DNA of 64,000 nucleotides, taken from an uncultured Azospirillum sp. (GTDB taxonomy: Bacteria; Pseudomonadota; Alphaproteobacteria; RF32; CAG-239). The DNA lies in the NCBI GenBank assembly GCA_900539605.1, contig UQCS01000004.1, positions 17,779 through 81,778 on the forward strand, given 5' to 3'. Positions 17,584-25,873 of this stretch are shown here, piece by piece. Position 1 is the stretch's first letter, and each line of letters opens with the position of its first letter. Position numbers and translations under genes: made by a program. Below the pieces are notes generated by a model that saw only the letters and a program-made list of their open reading frames with translations, was not told the origin of the DNA and ran no database searches.

Positions 17584-17880
17584 CTATGCAATTTCTGCAA
17601 TTTTAACAATAGTAATATTTTGTCTGTGGCCGTTTTTGCGGCGATAGTTCTGTCTTCTTTTTTTCTTGAAAACAATAACCTTATCAGCCTTAGCCTGTTT
17701 CAAAATGGTTGCTTTAACCGACGCACCGGCAACCAATGGTTTGCCGACATTGTCACCCAAAGCCAAAACCTCGCTAAAAACAATCTCACTACCTTCATCA
17801 CCAGCGAGTTTCTCGACTTTGATAACGTCTCCGGAAGCGACCTTATATTGTTTTCCGCCTGTCTTAATTACTGCGTACAT
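17584..17880 (-). CDS. rplU: 50S ribosomal protein L21
   Basis: 98-residue 23S rRNA-binding protein. MYAVIKTGGKQYKVASGD at the start and the late KKRRQNYRRKNGHRQ motif identify it. A GTG at 17889 is in frame, but AGGTGAG is spaced correctly for the ATG at 17880. First gene of the rplU-rpmA-obgE-rsfS unit, driven by the promoter at 17932-17959. Confidence 0.97.
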   Translation of the reverse strand: MYAVIKTGGKQYKVASGDVIKVEKLAGDEGSEIVFSEVLALGDNVGKPLVAGASVKATILKQAKADKVIVFKKKRRQNYRRKNGHRQNITIVKIAEIA

Positions 17881-17931
17881 TTTTCTCACCTAAATTTTAT
17901 TTTGATTATTTAAACACAAAACGTTGTTTGC

Positions 17932-17959
17932 AATATACATAAGTTTTTTTTGCTGTCAA
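17932..17959 (-). promoter_or_regulatory. Promoter of rplU-rpmA
   Basis: Minus strand TTGACA, 16-nt spacer, TATATT. Confidence 0.7.
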
Positions 17960-17988
17960 CAATATTTTCAATAAAAATGCCGTGCGGC

Positions 17989-18448
17989 TTATTTATTAAG
18001 AATCCGATACAATTGAGGTTTCATGAATTTGCCCTGCCAAATTCCCCGTTTTTCGGTACGGGCTTCTGCTTCGGCGGCAGAATAATCGGAATACTTACTT
18101 TTATAGACCACCGCCCAGCCGGCCTTCACCATTTCTTCGTTAAGATTGAGCTTTTTCCCCGACGGCATGGTCACATAGCAGGTGCAAAGACTGCGTTTAT
18201 AGCGGTCCAGGTCATGTTCGACACATTTGACCCGCCCCTTGTCCACCAGATTTTGCAAATACTCCTTGGCGTCAAGGCCGCAGGCATATTTCTTTTTGTT
18301 TTCCAAACGGCAGTCCTGATAATATTCAGGCGAGTCGATTCCTTCCAGACGGATCCGCACGTTTTTCATTTCCAAACTGTCACCGTCCACAACCGCCCGC
18401 CGCACCCGCATACAGACATCCGGCCAACAAATAACTAAGCAGTTTCAT
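17989..18448 (-). pseudogene. Staphylococcal-nuclease-like lipoprotein, apparently frameshifted
   Basis: The intact frame (17989-18411) encodes a thermonuclease-like domain: AVVDGDSLEM, RIRLEGIDSPEYYQ with the active-site Asp/Arg region, DRYKRSLCTCYV and EEMVKAGWAVVY. Directly upstream, one base out of frame, an ATG at 18448 with a purine-rich site before it encodes MKLLSYLLAGCLYAG, a lipoprotein signal peptide with an LAGC lipobox. That frame ends at a TGA 60 nt later inside the nuclease start. The simplest reading is one lipoprotein nuclease broken by a 1-nt indel in a GC-rich run. It could also be a sequencing error, or a nuclease without export signal. Confidence 0.6.
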
Positions 18449-18616
18449 ATTCTTTCCCCCGCTGGTTTACGCTTGGCTTTTATTATAAAGGCAACCGTTT
18501 TATTATGCAAACACTAAATTATTACATGATAAATTAAAAAAATCTTTGTGTTTTAATAATTTTGTCTTATTATAAGGGCAGTTTTTTAAATCTGGTTTAA
18601 AAAAGGATTAGGAATC

Positions 18617-19492
18617 GTGTCAAAGAAAAAAGCTCTCTGTCTGTTGATCATTTCATTGTTTGCCGTCAGCAGCTGCCGTTTTTGGGACCGCAGCATGCAG
18701 GACGTCATGAACGACCCGTTGGACAAAGCCAACGCCCCGGCCGAAGATTATGGCAAACGGTATGTCGAACTGGCACCCCTCTCAATGCCCCGTTCGGTAA
18801 TTGTCTGCCGCAGCAAACAATGCGCTCCGATCAAACTGTCCATGTCAAAAGAATACATCTACAACAGCCTGGTCCAGATGTTTCAAAACAACAACCACCA
18901 GAAAGCCTTGGTTTGTGCCGCCGATGTCGGCAGCCACAACTGCTTTGAAAATTACGTCTCCCTGCCGATCACAGTCGGCATTACACCGGCCTACATGTAT
19001 ATAGATTCGGTTAAGATCAGCGACATTACCGTCAACAAGGGCAGCCGTTCCATCAACATGATGCTTAACTACAATGTTACTTATAACGGACAAACGCCCG
19101 ACTGCGCCCCGGACAAAACCCTGATGTTCGTCAAAAATGCCGACAATATCGTCATGGAAGACAAAGGTTATCGCTGCAAAATGACTACCATCGGCACCAC
19201 CACCATAAAAACCCTGTTCCTGGTTGACTTCATCGACCTTGATTACGGCTTCATCGGCGGTTATTATTCAATCGGTCTTTCCGGTCCCGCTTACGGCGGC
19301 GGTTCGGGCTATATGATGATCCGCATGGCCAAAACCGGTTATCCGCTGCTGCCGATGCCCAAAGCGCCGGCTCAAAAGCCCAAGTTAACTCCGGGACAAG
19401 AACAGGCCGAGGCTTATATCGACAACAAGGATACGGCATCGGCCGCCCGTACCGACGGCGTAGAGGTATTTCCGATCAACTACAAGAAATAA
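18617..19492 (+). CDS. Hypothetical lipoprotein (291 aa)
   Basis: Family not recognised. The N-terminus KKKALCLLIISLFAVSSC ends in a lipobox, so Cys20 should be lipidated and the protein held in the envelope. The mature part has several cysteines in pairs (CRSKQCAP, CAADVGSHNC), probably disulfide-bonded, and a beta-rich centre with a GGYYSIGLSGPAYGGGSG loop. The C-terminal ~50 residues are Pro/Lys/Ala-rich and look disordered. Monocistronic with a clear terminator. Disulfide content fits with the DsbA-like enzymes encoded in the window. Confidence 0.7.
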   Translation: MSKKKALCLLIISLFAVSSCRFWDRSMQDVMNDPLDKANAPAEDYGKRYVELAPLSMPRSVIVCRSKQCAPIKLSMSKEYIYNSLVQMFQNNNHQKALVCAADVGSHNCFENYVSLPITVGITPAYMYIDSVKISDITVNKGSRSINMMLNYNVTYNGQTPDCAPDKTLMFVKNADNIVMEDKGYRCKMTTIGTTTIKTLFLVDFIDLDYGFIGGYYSIGLSGPAYGGGSGYMMIRMAKTGYPLLPMPKAPAQKPKLTPGQEQAEAYIDNKDTASAARTDGVEVFPINYKK

Positions 19493-19513
19493 GTTCCTCG
19501 GCAATTATCCTCA

Positions 19514-19545
19514 AAACTGCCTGTTAAAAACAGGCAGTTTTTTTA
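19514..19545 (+). terminator. Terminator of the 18617 gene
   Basis: AACTGCCTGT / ACAGGCAGTT stem, A-rich loop and T7 tail. Confidence 0.9.
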
Positions 19546-19588
19546 TACCCCGAAAGCCCTCTGCCTGGCCGGGAGTTTTCGGAGTATG

Positions 19589-19612
19589 AAAAAAGCCCCG
19601 CAACGGGGGCTT
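19589..19612 (-). terminator. Terminator of the 19629 gene
   Basis: Minus strand AGCCCC / GGGGCT stem with a short loop, then T6. Confidence 0.85.
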
Positions 19613-19628
19613 GGCAGAATTGCAACGC

Positions 19629-20495
19629 TTATTTCTTCACCGCATAGGAAAAATAACGCGGTTTTTCATAAACCACGATGCGTTCGATTTTCTCAAAGGC
19701 CGTAGTCTTGTTCCCATAAATGATTTTGCCGTTCGTTCCCGGCATTTTACCGTGACGTTCCTGATATTCCTTCAAATCCATCAAATTCATGAAAACACCG
19801 TTTTCAAAAAAGACATTCCAGCCATAGGCCGAATCAATATTGACATGCAGCGTTTTAATGTTCTTGTCATAATCAAGAAACTCTGGCATATAAGTCTGCG
19901 AAACTTCATAAACTTTCTCATTCAGGCTGCCGTCATACCAGGTCAGGTTTTTGAACATTTCATCATCCTGAGCCGCCAACGAATACTCGCCGCTGCGACT
20001 TGGTTCGCTGACGGTTGCCGGTTCGGTCGTCTGAACTGCAGCCGGTTTATCGCTGTTTTTTACAGCCTCAACATCTGGAGCATCAGAAGCCTGAACAGAC
20101 ATTGTTGCAGGCATCGGTGCCGCCGACGCACTGTTTGCCAGAAGTTCAGCCATGGTTGCTGCCGGTTTGCCGCTCGGAACCGCTTTCACCTCCGCCGATA
20201 CGACTGCAGTCGCGGTCGTCGGTTGCGGCTCGGCTTGCGTTGCCGAAACCGCATCATTGTTCTCCGTTCCGTATTTGCTCAGGGCCGTGTCCAGATCGTC
20301 AATGCTGAAATCGTTAAAATCGATCAAATCATCATCAGCAATCTCACCGACATCATCGTCATCAATGCCGGCCGAAGCCGAAAGCATCGGCGCCGCGGCA
20401 GATAAAAAGGATTCCAGATCGGCCGGATTATCACCGTCATCCAATCCCATACTTTTCAGATTAATTTCCAAGTCGTCATTTTTCCCGTCTGCCAT
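19629..20495 (-). CDS. Hypothetical acidic protein with disordered N-terminus (288 aa)
   Basis: Not recognised. Residues 1-75 are extremely acidic (LDDGDNPADLES, GIDDDDVGEIADDDLIDF). Residues 80-170 are an Ala/Thr/Pro-rich linker. The last ~115 residues look folded, with many aromatics (WYDGSLNEKVYEVSQTYMPEF). No signal peptide, so it is probably cytoplasmic. The acidic head might mimic nucleic acid or bind a basic partner; this is speculation. Monocistronic. Confidence 0.65.
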   Translation of the reverse strand: MADGKNDDLEINLKSMGLDDGDNPADLESFLSAAAPMLSASAGIDDDDVGEIADDDLIDFNDFSIDDLDTALSKYGTENNDAVSATQAEPQPTTATAVVSAEVKAVPSGKPAATMAELLANSASAAPMPATMSVQASDAPDVEAVKNSDKPAAVQTTEPATVSEPSRSGEYSLAAQDDEMFKNLTWYDGSLNEKVYEVSQTYMPEFLDYDKNIKTLHVNIDSAYGWNVFFENGVFMNLMDLKEYQERHGKMPGTNGKIIYGNKTTAFEKIERIVVYEKPRYFSYAVKK

Positions 20496-20604
20496 TGCAC
20501 AATCCTTAACATTCAGAATTTAAACCCGATAACAGCTTATACAATATAAGTTAATTTGTTTTTAACAAAAAAAACATCATACTTCAAGCGAAGATATCAC
20601 AAAT

Positions 20605-20660
20605 AAAAAAAGTTTTTCAGCCGTACCCGAATAAGGCGTAACTGAAAAACCTTTTTTATC
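20605..20660 (-). terminator. Terminator of the two-component operon
   Basis: Minus strand GTTTTTCAG / CTGAAAAAC stem with a large loop, followed by T7. Confidence 0.7.
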
Positions 20661-20686
20661 GGAAAGTATATTTCCTGATATGAGAG

Positions 20687-22063
20687 TTATAAGGGAATAG
20701 AAATGAGTACCCTCAAGCCTCCTATCGGTGAATCGAGCAGCTCAATTTTGCCCCCGTGTGAAACAATAACATCTTTAGCAATCGACAAGCCCAGACCAAC
20801 GCCCCCGGTTTCCTTGTTGCGAGATCCTTCAATCCGGTAAAAGGCTTTAAAGACTTCTTCCCGCTTATCGGCCGGAATTCCCGGACCATCGTCGTCAATC
20901 ATAACTTCCAGCTTGTTGTTGTTGCTTTCGAGCGATACGGCTACCGTACTGCCGTAATTGAAAGCATTGCCGATAACATTGGTCAAGGCCCGTTTCAACG
21001 ACTGTTCCCGGCCCTGAATAGCACTCACCTGATCGTTGGTACTGTAACGGATCAAAGCCTGGCTGTTACGGAACTTGTTCAAAATGCTCAAAATCATTTC
21101 GTTCATATCAACAAAGGTTGACGGCTCTCCGCCTTCTCCGCTGACAAACGACAGATAACCCTCCAGCATTTTTTCCATTTCGTTCACATCCTGCAGAAAC
21201 TCCTGCTTGTCCAAAGCGCTTTCCTCGCCGGTTTGATCCGGCAGCATCGCCAACTGAAGCTTCATACGCGTCAACGGCGTCCGCAAATCATGAGAAACAC
21301 CGGCCAGCATCTGGGTCCGTTCACTGATCTGGCGCTGGATTCTTTCCTTCATTTTGATAAAGGCAATTCCGGCGCGCCGCACTTCGGACGAACCGTAAGG
21401 TTTAAACTTTTTATTATCCACGCCTTTGCCGAATTCCTCCGCCGCACCAGCCAAATCTGCAATCGAACGCACCTGAATTCGCAAAAACAACACCGCCACC
21501 AAAAACAGCAGCATCGACGTTCCGATCATCCAGGCAACAAAACCGAAAATCGAAGTGCTGAAAATATTTTTCGACGACGTCGCAAATTGATATAATCCGT
21601 CTTCAGTATCGATAAAAACAACCAGATCCGGATTGCTCTTGCCCATATAAATACTGGTAATCGCAGTCGGGAACTCTGTTTTGAGCGCATCTTCCAAAAA
21701 ACCGGTTACCAGTTTGTTGCGATTTCGTACTTTGCGGATAACTTCATGTTTCTCCTGATTGGGATAATACTGAAAGTCGATATCAAAGATTTTCTTGGTC
21801 AGCGCCTGAATTTCCGGAATATTGTCCGGAGACTCTTCCGCCAACTGCATGGCAAAAGCCATATTTGAAGTCAAATTGGTAGACAGCCGTTTGCCGACCC
21901 GTCCCCATGTGCCGTCAAAAAAGGCAACGATTGAAACCACCTGAACCACAATCAACGGAATGAAGATCAGCAGCATCGTCCGGAAAAACAGCGTTCGCGG
22001 CAGCATCCTGATTTTCAGGTAGCGCAACGTGTCCTCCACTTTTTTCGGAAATGTCAAATGCAT
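20687..22063 (-). CDS. EnvZ-like sensor histidine kinase
   Basis: Inner-membrane sensor of 458 residues. TM1 (about 29-49), a periplasmic region of ~125 residues, TM2 (about 174-195), a HAMP domain, then the DHp domain with phospho-acceptor His258 in GVSHDLRTPLTRMK. The ATPase domain has N-box NVIGNAFNYG, G1 DDGPGIPADKREEVFKAF and G2 GVGLGLSIAKDVI. Subfamily features point to the OmpR-linked EnvZ type; the signal sensed is unknown. AAGGAG precedes the ATG, and the gene lies 32 nt behind its response regulator, so both come from one mRNA. Confidence 0.93.
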   Translation of the reverse strand: MHLTFPKKVEDTLRYLKIRMLPRTLFFRTMLLIFIPLIVVQVVSIVAFFDGTWGRVGKRLSTNLTSNMAFAMQLAEESPDNIPEIQALTKKIFDIDFQYYPNQEKHEVIRKVRNRNKLVTGFLEDALKTEFPTAITSIYMGKSNPDLVVFIDTEDGLYQFATSSKNIFSTSIFGFVAWMIGTSMLLFLVAVLFLRIQVRSIADLAGAAEEFGKGVDNKKFKPYGSSEVRRAGIAFIKMKERIQRQISERTQMLAGVSHDLRTPLTRMKLQLAMLPDQTGEESALDKQEFLQDVNEMEKMLEGYLSFVSGEGGEPSTFVDMNEMILSILNKFRNSQALIRYSTNDQVSAIQGREQSLKRALTNVIGNAFNYGSTVAVSLESNNNKLEVMIDDDGPGIPADKREEVFKAFYRIEGSRNKETGGVGLGLSIAKDVIVSHGGKIELLDSPIGGLRVLISIPL

Positions 22064-22095
22064 TTTCCAGCTCCTTGTTAGTTATCAAAAAAAAA

Positions 22096-22785
22096 TTATT
22101 CAGTCAGCAGCATATAACCTTTGCCGCGCACCGTCTGCAAATAACGGGGATTCTTTGAGTCCTTCTCTATTTTTTTGCGTAAACGTGTTACCTGCACATC
22201 AATTGACCGCGGCCCCTGTCCGGCCCCTAGCAATTCCGCCAGCCGGTCACGACTGAAAACCTGCCCCGGTTTTTGTCCCAGCAGCGACAGCATCGCCTGT
22301 TCAACCGGCGTGATATGAATAACTTCTCCTTGTTTGCCGGTCAGTTCTTTGGCATCCAAATCATAGCGGCATAAACCCAGATTGAGCCTGGTTTCTTGTT
22401 TTTCGCTCTCCTGAGGAGAACGACGCAAAATGTTCCTGATTCGCAGAACCAGTTCTTTGGGTTCAAAGGGTTTTGCCAAATAATCATCGGCGCCGCTTTC
22501 CAAACCGGCAATCCGGTCACCTGTTTCGCCCATCGCCGTCAGCAAGATGACCGGCACCGCATTTTCGCGCCGCAGACGCGACAAAAATTCCAAACCGCTT
22601 TCTTCAGGCATCATAATATCGACAATCAGCAAATCAAACTGATATTGTTGCAGCATCAACCGTGCTTCCGCGGCCCCTTTTGCCGAAGACACCAAAAAAT
22701 CGTTTTCACGCAGAAACCGCTGCAGCAAAACGCGCAGGCGCGTGTCGTCGTCAACCACCAGAAGATGAGGCTTGCGCATTTCCAT
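22096..22785 (-). CDS. ompR: OmpR-family response regulator
   Basis: 229-residue DNA-binding regulator. The receiver domain has acidic residues 12-14, phospho-acceptor Asp56 (LLIVDIMMPE) and Lys105 (LAKPF). The winged-helix domain ends GPRSIDVQVTRLRKKIE and RYLQTVRGKGYML, the OmpR recognition helix and wing. The symbol is given on family resemblance; targets are not visible. It is followed at once by the EnvZ-like kinase and preceded by pgsA with a 19-nt gap, so it belongs to the long minus-strand operon. Confidence 0.9.
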   Translation of the reverse strand: MEMRKPHLLVVDDDTRLRVLLQRFLRENDFLVSSAKGAAEARLMLQQYQFDLLIVDIMMPEESGLEFLSRLRRENAVPVILLTAMGETGDRIAGLESGADDYLAKPFEPKELVLRIRNILRRSPQESEKQETRLNLGLCRYDLDAKELTGKQGEVIHITPVEQAMLSLLGQKPGQVFSRDRLAELLGAGQGPRSIDVQVTRLRKKIEKDSKNPRYLQTVRGKGYMLLTE

Positions 22786-22804
22786 TGGCTGTTTCCGCCC
22801 GCGG

Positions 22805-23665
22805 TTAAGCTTCGGTTGCCCCGGACGCTGTTTCGGAGGCCGCGCTCTCGGCAGCCGGCGCCTTGGTCGTTTTCTTTACTGCCGTCCGTTTGGGAGCATT
22901 GCGCCCGGTTTTGCTTTTATTTTTTCTCTTTGCTGCGGCTTTTGCCGGAACAGTCTCGGAACCGGTATTTTCTGCCGCTGTGTTTTTCACTGCCGATTTA
23001 TTGCGAAGCGTTTTTTTCACCACCGCTTTTTCAACGCTTTTGCGAACCTTGACTGCAATCTTTTTAACTTCCTGCTCCACCTGCTTGACCGGATTCTTGC
23101 GATTGTTCTCAACCGTATAAATATAATCCAGACATTTGTCAAAATACTGGTACCCGGTAATGAAGGTCAAAATTCCGGCAACCCACAGCAGCCATTCGCC
23201 GATAACGTTCACCTGGCTTCCGATTAACGACAGCTGTTGCAGCAAAATCATCGCAATTGCCGTCATCTGAAAACCAGTTTTCCATTTAGCCAGCTTGGTC
23301 ACCGGCATCCCTACATGAAATTCGGCCAGAAACTCTCTCAGGCCGGAAACCAGAACTTCGCGACACATAATGATGATCACCGGAATATAAGTCAGCGGCG
23401 TCACCAACTGGTTGGCCACAATAATCACCAGAGCCGAAACCACCAGCAACTTGTCGGCGATCGGATCCAGCAAGCGGCCGAAAACGGAATTCTGATTACG
23501 GGAACGTGCGAAATAACCGTCCAAATAGTCGGTTATCGACGCCATGATAAACAAAACGCCGGCCAAAATCGACCATACAACCGAATGAATATAGATAGAA
23601 AGAAAAATCACCGGAATAACCACAATCCGGGAAATTGTCAGAATATTTGGAAGATTATAAAACAC
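22805..23665 (-). CDS. pgsA: CDP-diacylglycerol-glycerol-3-phosphate phosphatidyltransferase with long basic tail
   Basis: Integral membrane enzyme making phosphatidylglycerophosphate, the committed step to phosphatidylglycerol and cardiolipin. The CDP-alcohol motif is complete: Asp49, Gly50, Ala53, Arg54, Gly63, Asp67 and Asp71 in DGYFAR...GRLLDPIAD. Normal PgsA ends near residue 190. Here ~95 extra residues follow, rich in Lys, Ala, Thr and Arg (for example KKTLRNKSAVKN and NAPKRTAVKKTTKAP), resembling histone-H1 tails, and ending in an acidic stretch. The start codon is GTG at 23665 with AGGTG upstream. Usual alphaproteobacterial neighbour of uvrC. Confidence 0.93.
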   Translation of the reverse strand: MFYNLPNILTISRIVVIPVIFLSIYIHSVVWSILAGVLFIMASITDYLDGYFARSRNQNSVFGRLLDPIADKLLVVSALVIIVANQLVTPLTYIPVIIIMCREVLVSGLREFLAEFHVGMPVTKLAKWKTGFQMTAIAMILLQQLSLIGSQVNVIGEWLLWVAGILTFITGYQYFDKCLDYIYTVENNRKNPVKQVEQEVKKIAVKVRKSVEKAVVKKTLRNKSAVKNTAAENTGSETVPAKAAAKRKNKSKTGRNAPKRTAVKKTTKAPAAESAASETASGATEA

Positions 23666-23723
23666 GATGACACCTGCTTAAAAATAGGGTTGAATTTATT
23701 TTTTTTAATATATTGCATAAAAT

Positions 23724-25529
23724 CTATTTATGAAAGTACTTAAATACTTTTTCCGCCGTTTTTTTGCTGATTCCCGGAACATCTTCAATATCTTTCAGTC
23801 CGGCCTGAGCGACCGCCTCCGCCGATCCGAAATAATTGAGCAGCGCTTTTTTGCGCCTGCCACCGATTCCCTCAATTTCATCCAGCTTGGAGCGGACGAT
23901 TGATTTTCCGCGTTTTTTACGGTGGGTACCAATGGCAAAACGATGTGCTTCGTCACGAATGTTCTGCATATAAAACGCCAGCGGCGAAGCAAACGGCAGT
24001 GCAAAGCTTTCCCTACCAACCTGATGATAAAACTCTTTGCCTGCATTGCGTTCCGGCCCTTTGGAAATGGCAATTATTGCAATTCCGGACAAATCAAAAC
24101 CTTTCAAACTTTCGTGCACGGCATGAAGCTGCCCCAATCCGCCGTCCAACAAAATGACATCGGGGCGGTTTTCCGGTGTCATCTTGGCAAAACGGCGTCC
24201 CAGCACTTCGCGCATCATCGCAAAATCGTCGTTGGTAATCTGCGGATCTTTAATATTAAAAGTTCGGTAGGCTTTCTTGTCAAAGCCTTGCGGAGTCGCC
24301 ACAATCATTGCCCCGACTGCGTAACTGCCCTGAATATGCGAGTTGTCATAAACTTCGATCCGTTCCGGCATTTTCGGCAAATTGAAAACCCGTTGCATTT
24401 CGATAAGATTGTTGCGAACCGAATTTTCAAGCGCCATTTTGCGTTCCAGCGATTCCTTGGCATTATTTTTGACGTTGGCGGCAATTTTTGCTTTGTCTCC
24501 GCGTTGATACCAGTTTATTTTAGTACCGATCGCTTCGTTCAAAAATTCCCGGGCCTCAATATCATCGGCAATCACAATTTCTGCCGGCGGAACGTGAGAA
24601 GCATAGAAGCTGCTCAAAAAGGCTTCCATAATTTCGCCCTCGCCCGCTTCTTCCGCCTGTTGCGGAAAAAACGGCAAATTGCCGCAATTTTGCCCTGCCC
24701 GAATAAAAAAGACTTGAATGCATACTTGTCCGTTGGCACGATACAAGGCAATAAAATCTGCCGATTTTACCGCCGCATACTCAACATTACTGCCTTGCTG
24801 CACACTGGTCAAAGCGCGGATACGATCACGATAAACCATTGCCGTCTCAAAATCTTGGCGTGCGCTTGCTTCTTCCATCTTGACAGTCATTTCATCACGC
24901 AAACGGTTGCTTTTGTTCTCGATAAACGCCACTGCCTCATCAACCAGCCGCCAATAATCTTCTTTGGATATTTTGCCGACACAAGGTGCAGAACAACGCT
25001 TGATCTGATACATCAGACAGGGACGGTCACGGTGGCAAAACACGCTGTCCGAACACGAACGCAGCAAAAATGCTCTTTGCAGCAGATCGAGCACATTATT
25101 GACCGCACGAGCATCGGCAAACGGCCCGAAATATTTATATCCCTCCTTTTTGACGCCGCGATATTTGCGCAATACCGGATATTCAGCGTTGACATCCAGC
25201 GACAGATACGGAAATCCCTTGTCGTCTTTGAGCAAAATGTTGTAATGCGGCTCAAGTTTTTTAATCAACTCGCTTTCCAACAGCAACGCCCGAACTTCAG
25301 TTTCCACCACGATAAATTCCATCCGTTCGATTTCGGAAACCATACGTTGCAAGCGCACCGGCAGCTTGTCGATATGCGAATAGGCGACAATCCGTTTTTT
25401 GATATTTTTGGCTTTGCCGACATACAACACCCGGCCGCCTTCGCCGAGCATCCGGTAAACACCCGGCTTTTCGGGAGCGATCCGGATGTTTTGTTTCAAA
25501 ATTTCCAGTCCGCGTCTGATATCAATCAA
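23724..25529 (-). CDS. uvrC: Excinuclease ABC subunit C
   Basis: Makes both incisions in nucleotide excision repair after recruitment by UvrB. The GIY-YIG nuclease domain is at the N-terminus (KPGVYRMLGEGGRVLYVGKA). A cysteine-containing linker (CSAPCVGKISKEDY), the UVR helix (EASARQDFETAMVYRDRI), the RNase H-like nuclease (IEVYDNSHIQGSYAVGAM, LLDGGLGQL) and a double helix-hairpin-helix end (IEGIGGRRKKALLNYFG, VPGISKKTAEKVF) follow. Length is normal. The start is a TTG at 25529, only 16 nt behind the upstream gene. Confidence 0.97.
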   Translation of the reverse strand: MIDIRRGLEILKQNIRIAPEKPGVYRMLGEGGRVLYVGKAKNIKKRIVAYSHIDKLPVRLQRMVSEIERMEFIVVETEVRALLLESELIKKLEPHYNILLKDDKGFPYLSLDVNAEYPVLRKYRGVKKEGYKYFGPFADARAVNNVLDLLQRAFLLRSCSDSVFCHRDRPCLMYQIKRCSAPCVGKISKEDYWRLVDEAVAFIENKSNRLRDEMTVKMEEASARQDFETAMVYRDRIRALTSVQQGSNVEYAAVKSADFIALYRANGQVCIQVFFIRAGQNCGNLPFFPQQAEEAGEGEIMEAFLSSFYASHVPPAEIVIADDIEAREFLNEAIGTKINWYQRGDKAKIAANVKNNAKESLERKMALENSVRNNLIEMQRVFNLPKMPERIEVYDNSHIQGSYAVGAMIVATPQGFDKKAYRTFNIKDPQITNDDFAMMREVLGRRFAKMTPENRPDVILLDGGLGQLHAVHESLKGFDLSGIAIIAISKGPERNAGKEFYHQVGRESFALPFASPLAFYMQNIRDEAHRFAIGTHRKKRGKSIVRSKLDEIEGIGGRRKKALLNYFGSAEAVAQAGLKDIEDVPGISKKTAEKVFKYFHK

Positions 25530-25544
25530 CTTGGCACCGCTTTC

Positions 25545-25862
25545 TTAAAAAATTAATGTTTCAAAAAAGACAAAGCTCAAAATTCCCGAGAACCCGAGTT
25601 GGAACAAGTTGCCGACCATAGCGCCGCCCATGGCACCATAATCGAGCTCCCGGCCTCTTCCTTTATATATTTGGTTAAAAAACAAAGTATAAAGGCCCGA
25701 CACGGCAAGCGCCATCAAATAAAAGTTCAAATCGCCGAACAACGGAAAGGCTTCTTCCCAGTCGAGAAAAGACGAAAGCAGAAAACCGATGATCACTCCC
25801 GACAAAACCATAGGCCGAAAGATTATTCCGCTGGTAAATAAAGCCTTCAATCCGTTCAGCAA
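25545..25862 (-). CDS. Hypothetical small membrane protein (105 aa)
   Basis: Not recognised. Three hydrophobic segments (about 17-32, 46-61 and 83-103) separated by short loops, including QIYKGRGRELDYGAMGGAM, suggest an integral inner-membrane protein. It starts with TTG; GGGAGAG is well placed 5 nt upstream. It lies tightly between glmM and uvrC (gaps of about 11 and 15 nt) and must be translated from the same mRNA. A link to envelope growth through glmM is only positional. Confidence 0.6.
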   Translation of the reverse strand: MLNGLKALFTSGIIFRPMVLSGVIIGFLLSSFLDWEEAFPLFGDLNFYLMALAVSGLYTLFFNQIYKGRGRELDYGAMGGAMVGNLFQLGFSGILSFVFFETLIF

Positions 25863-25873
25863 TTATTCTCTCC

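Noticed and set aside
23922..25556. 544-codon open frame opposite uvrC
   Set aside because: Pure antisense shadow of a conserved gene with intact UvrC domains; no ribosome site or family features.
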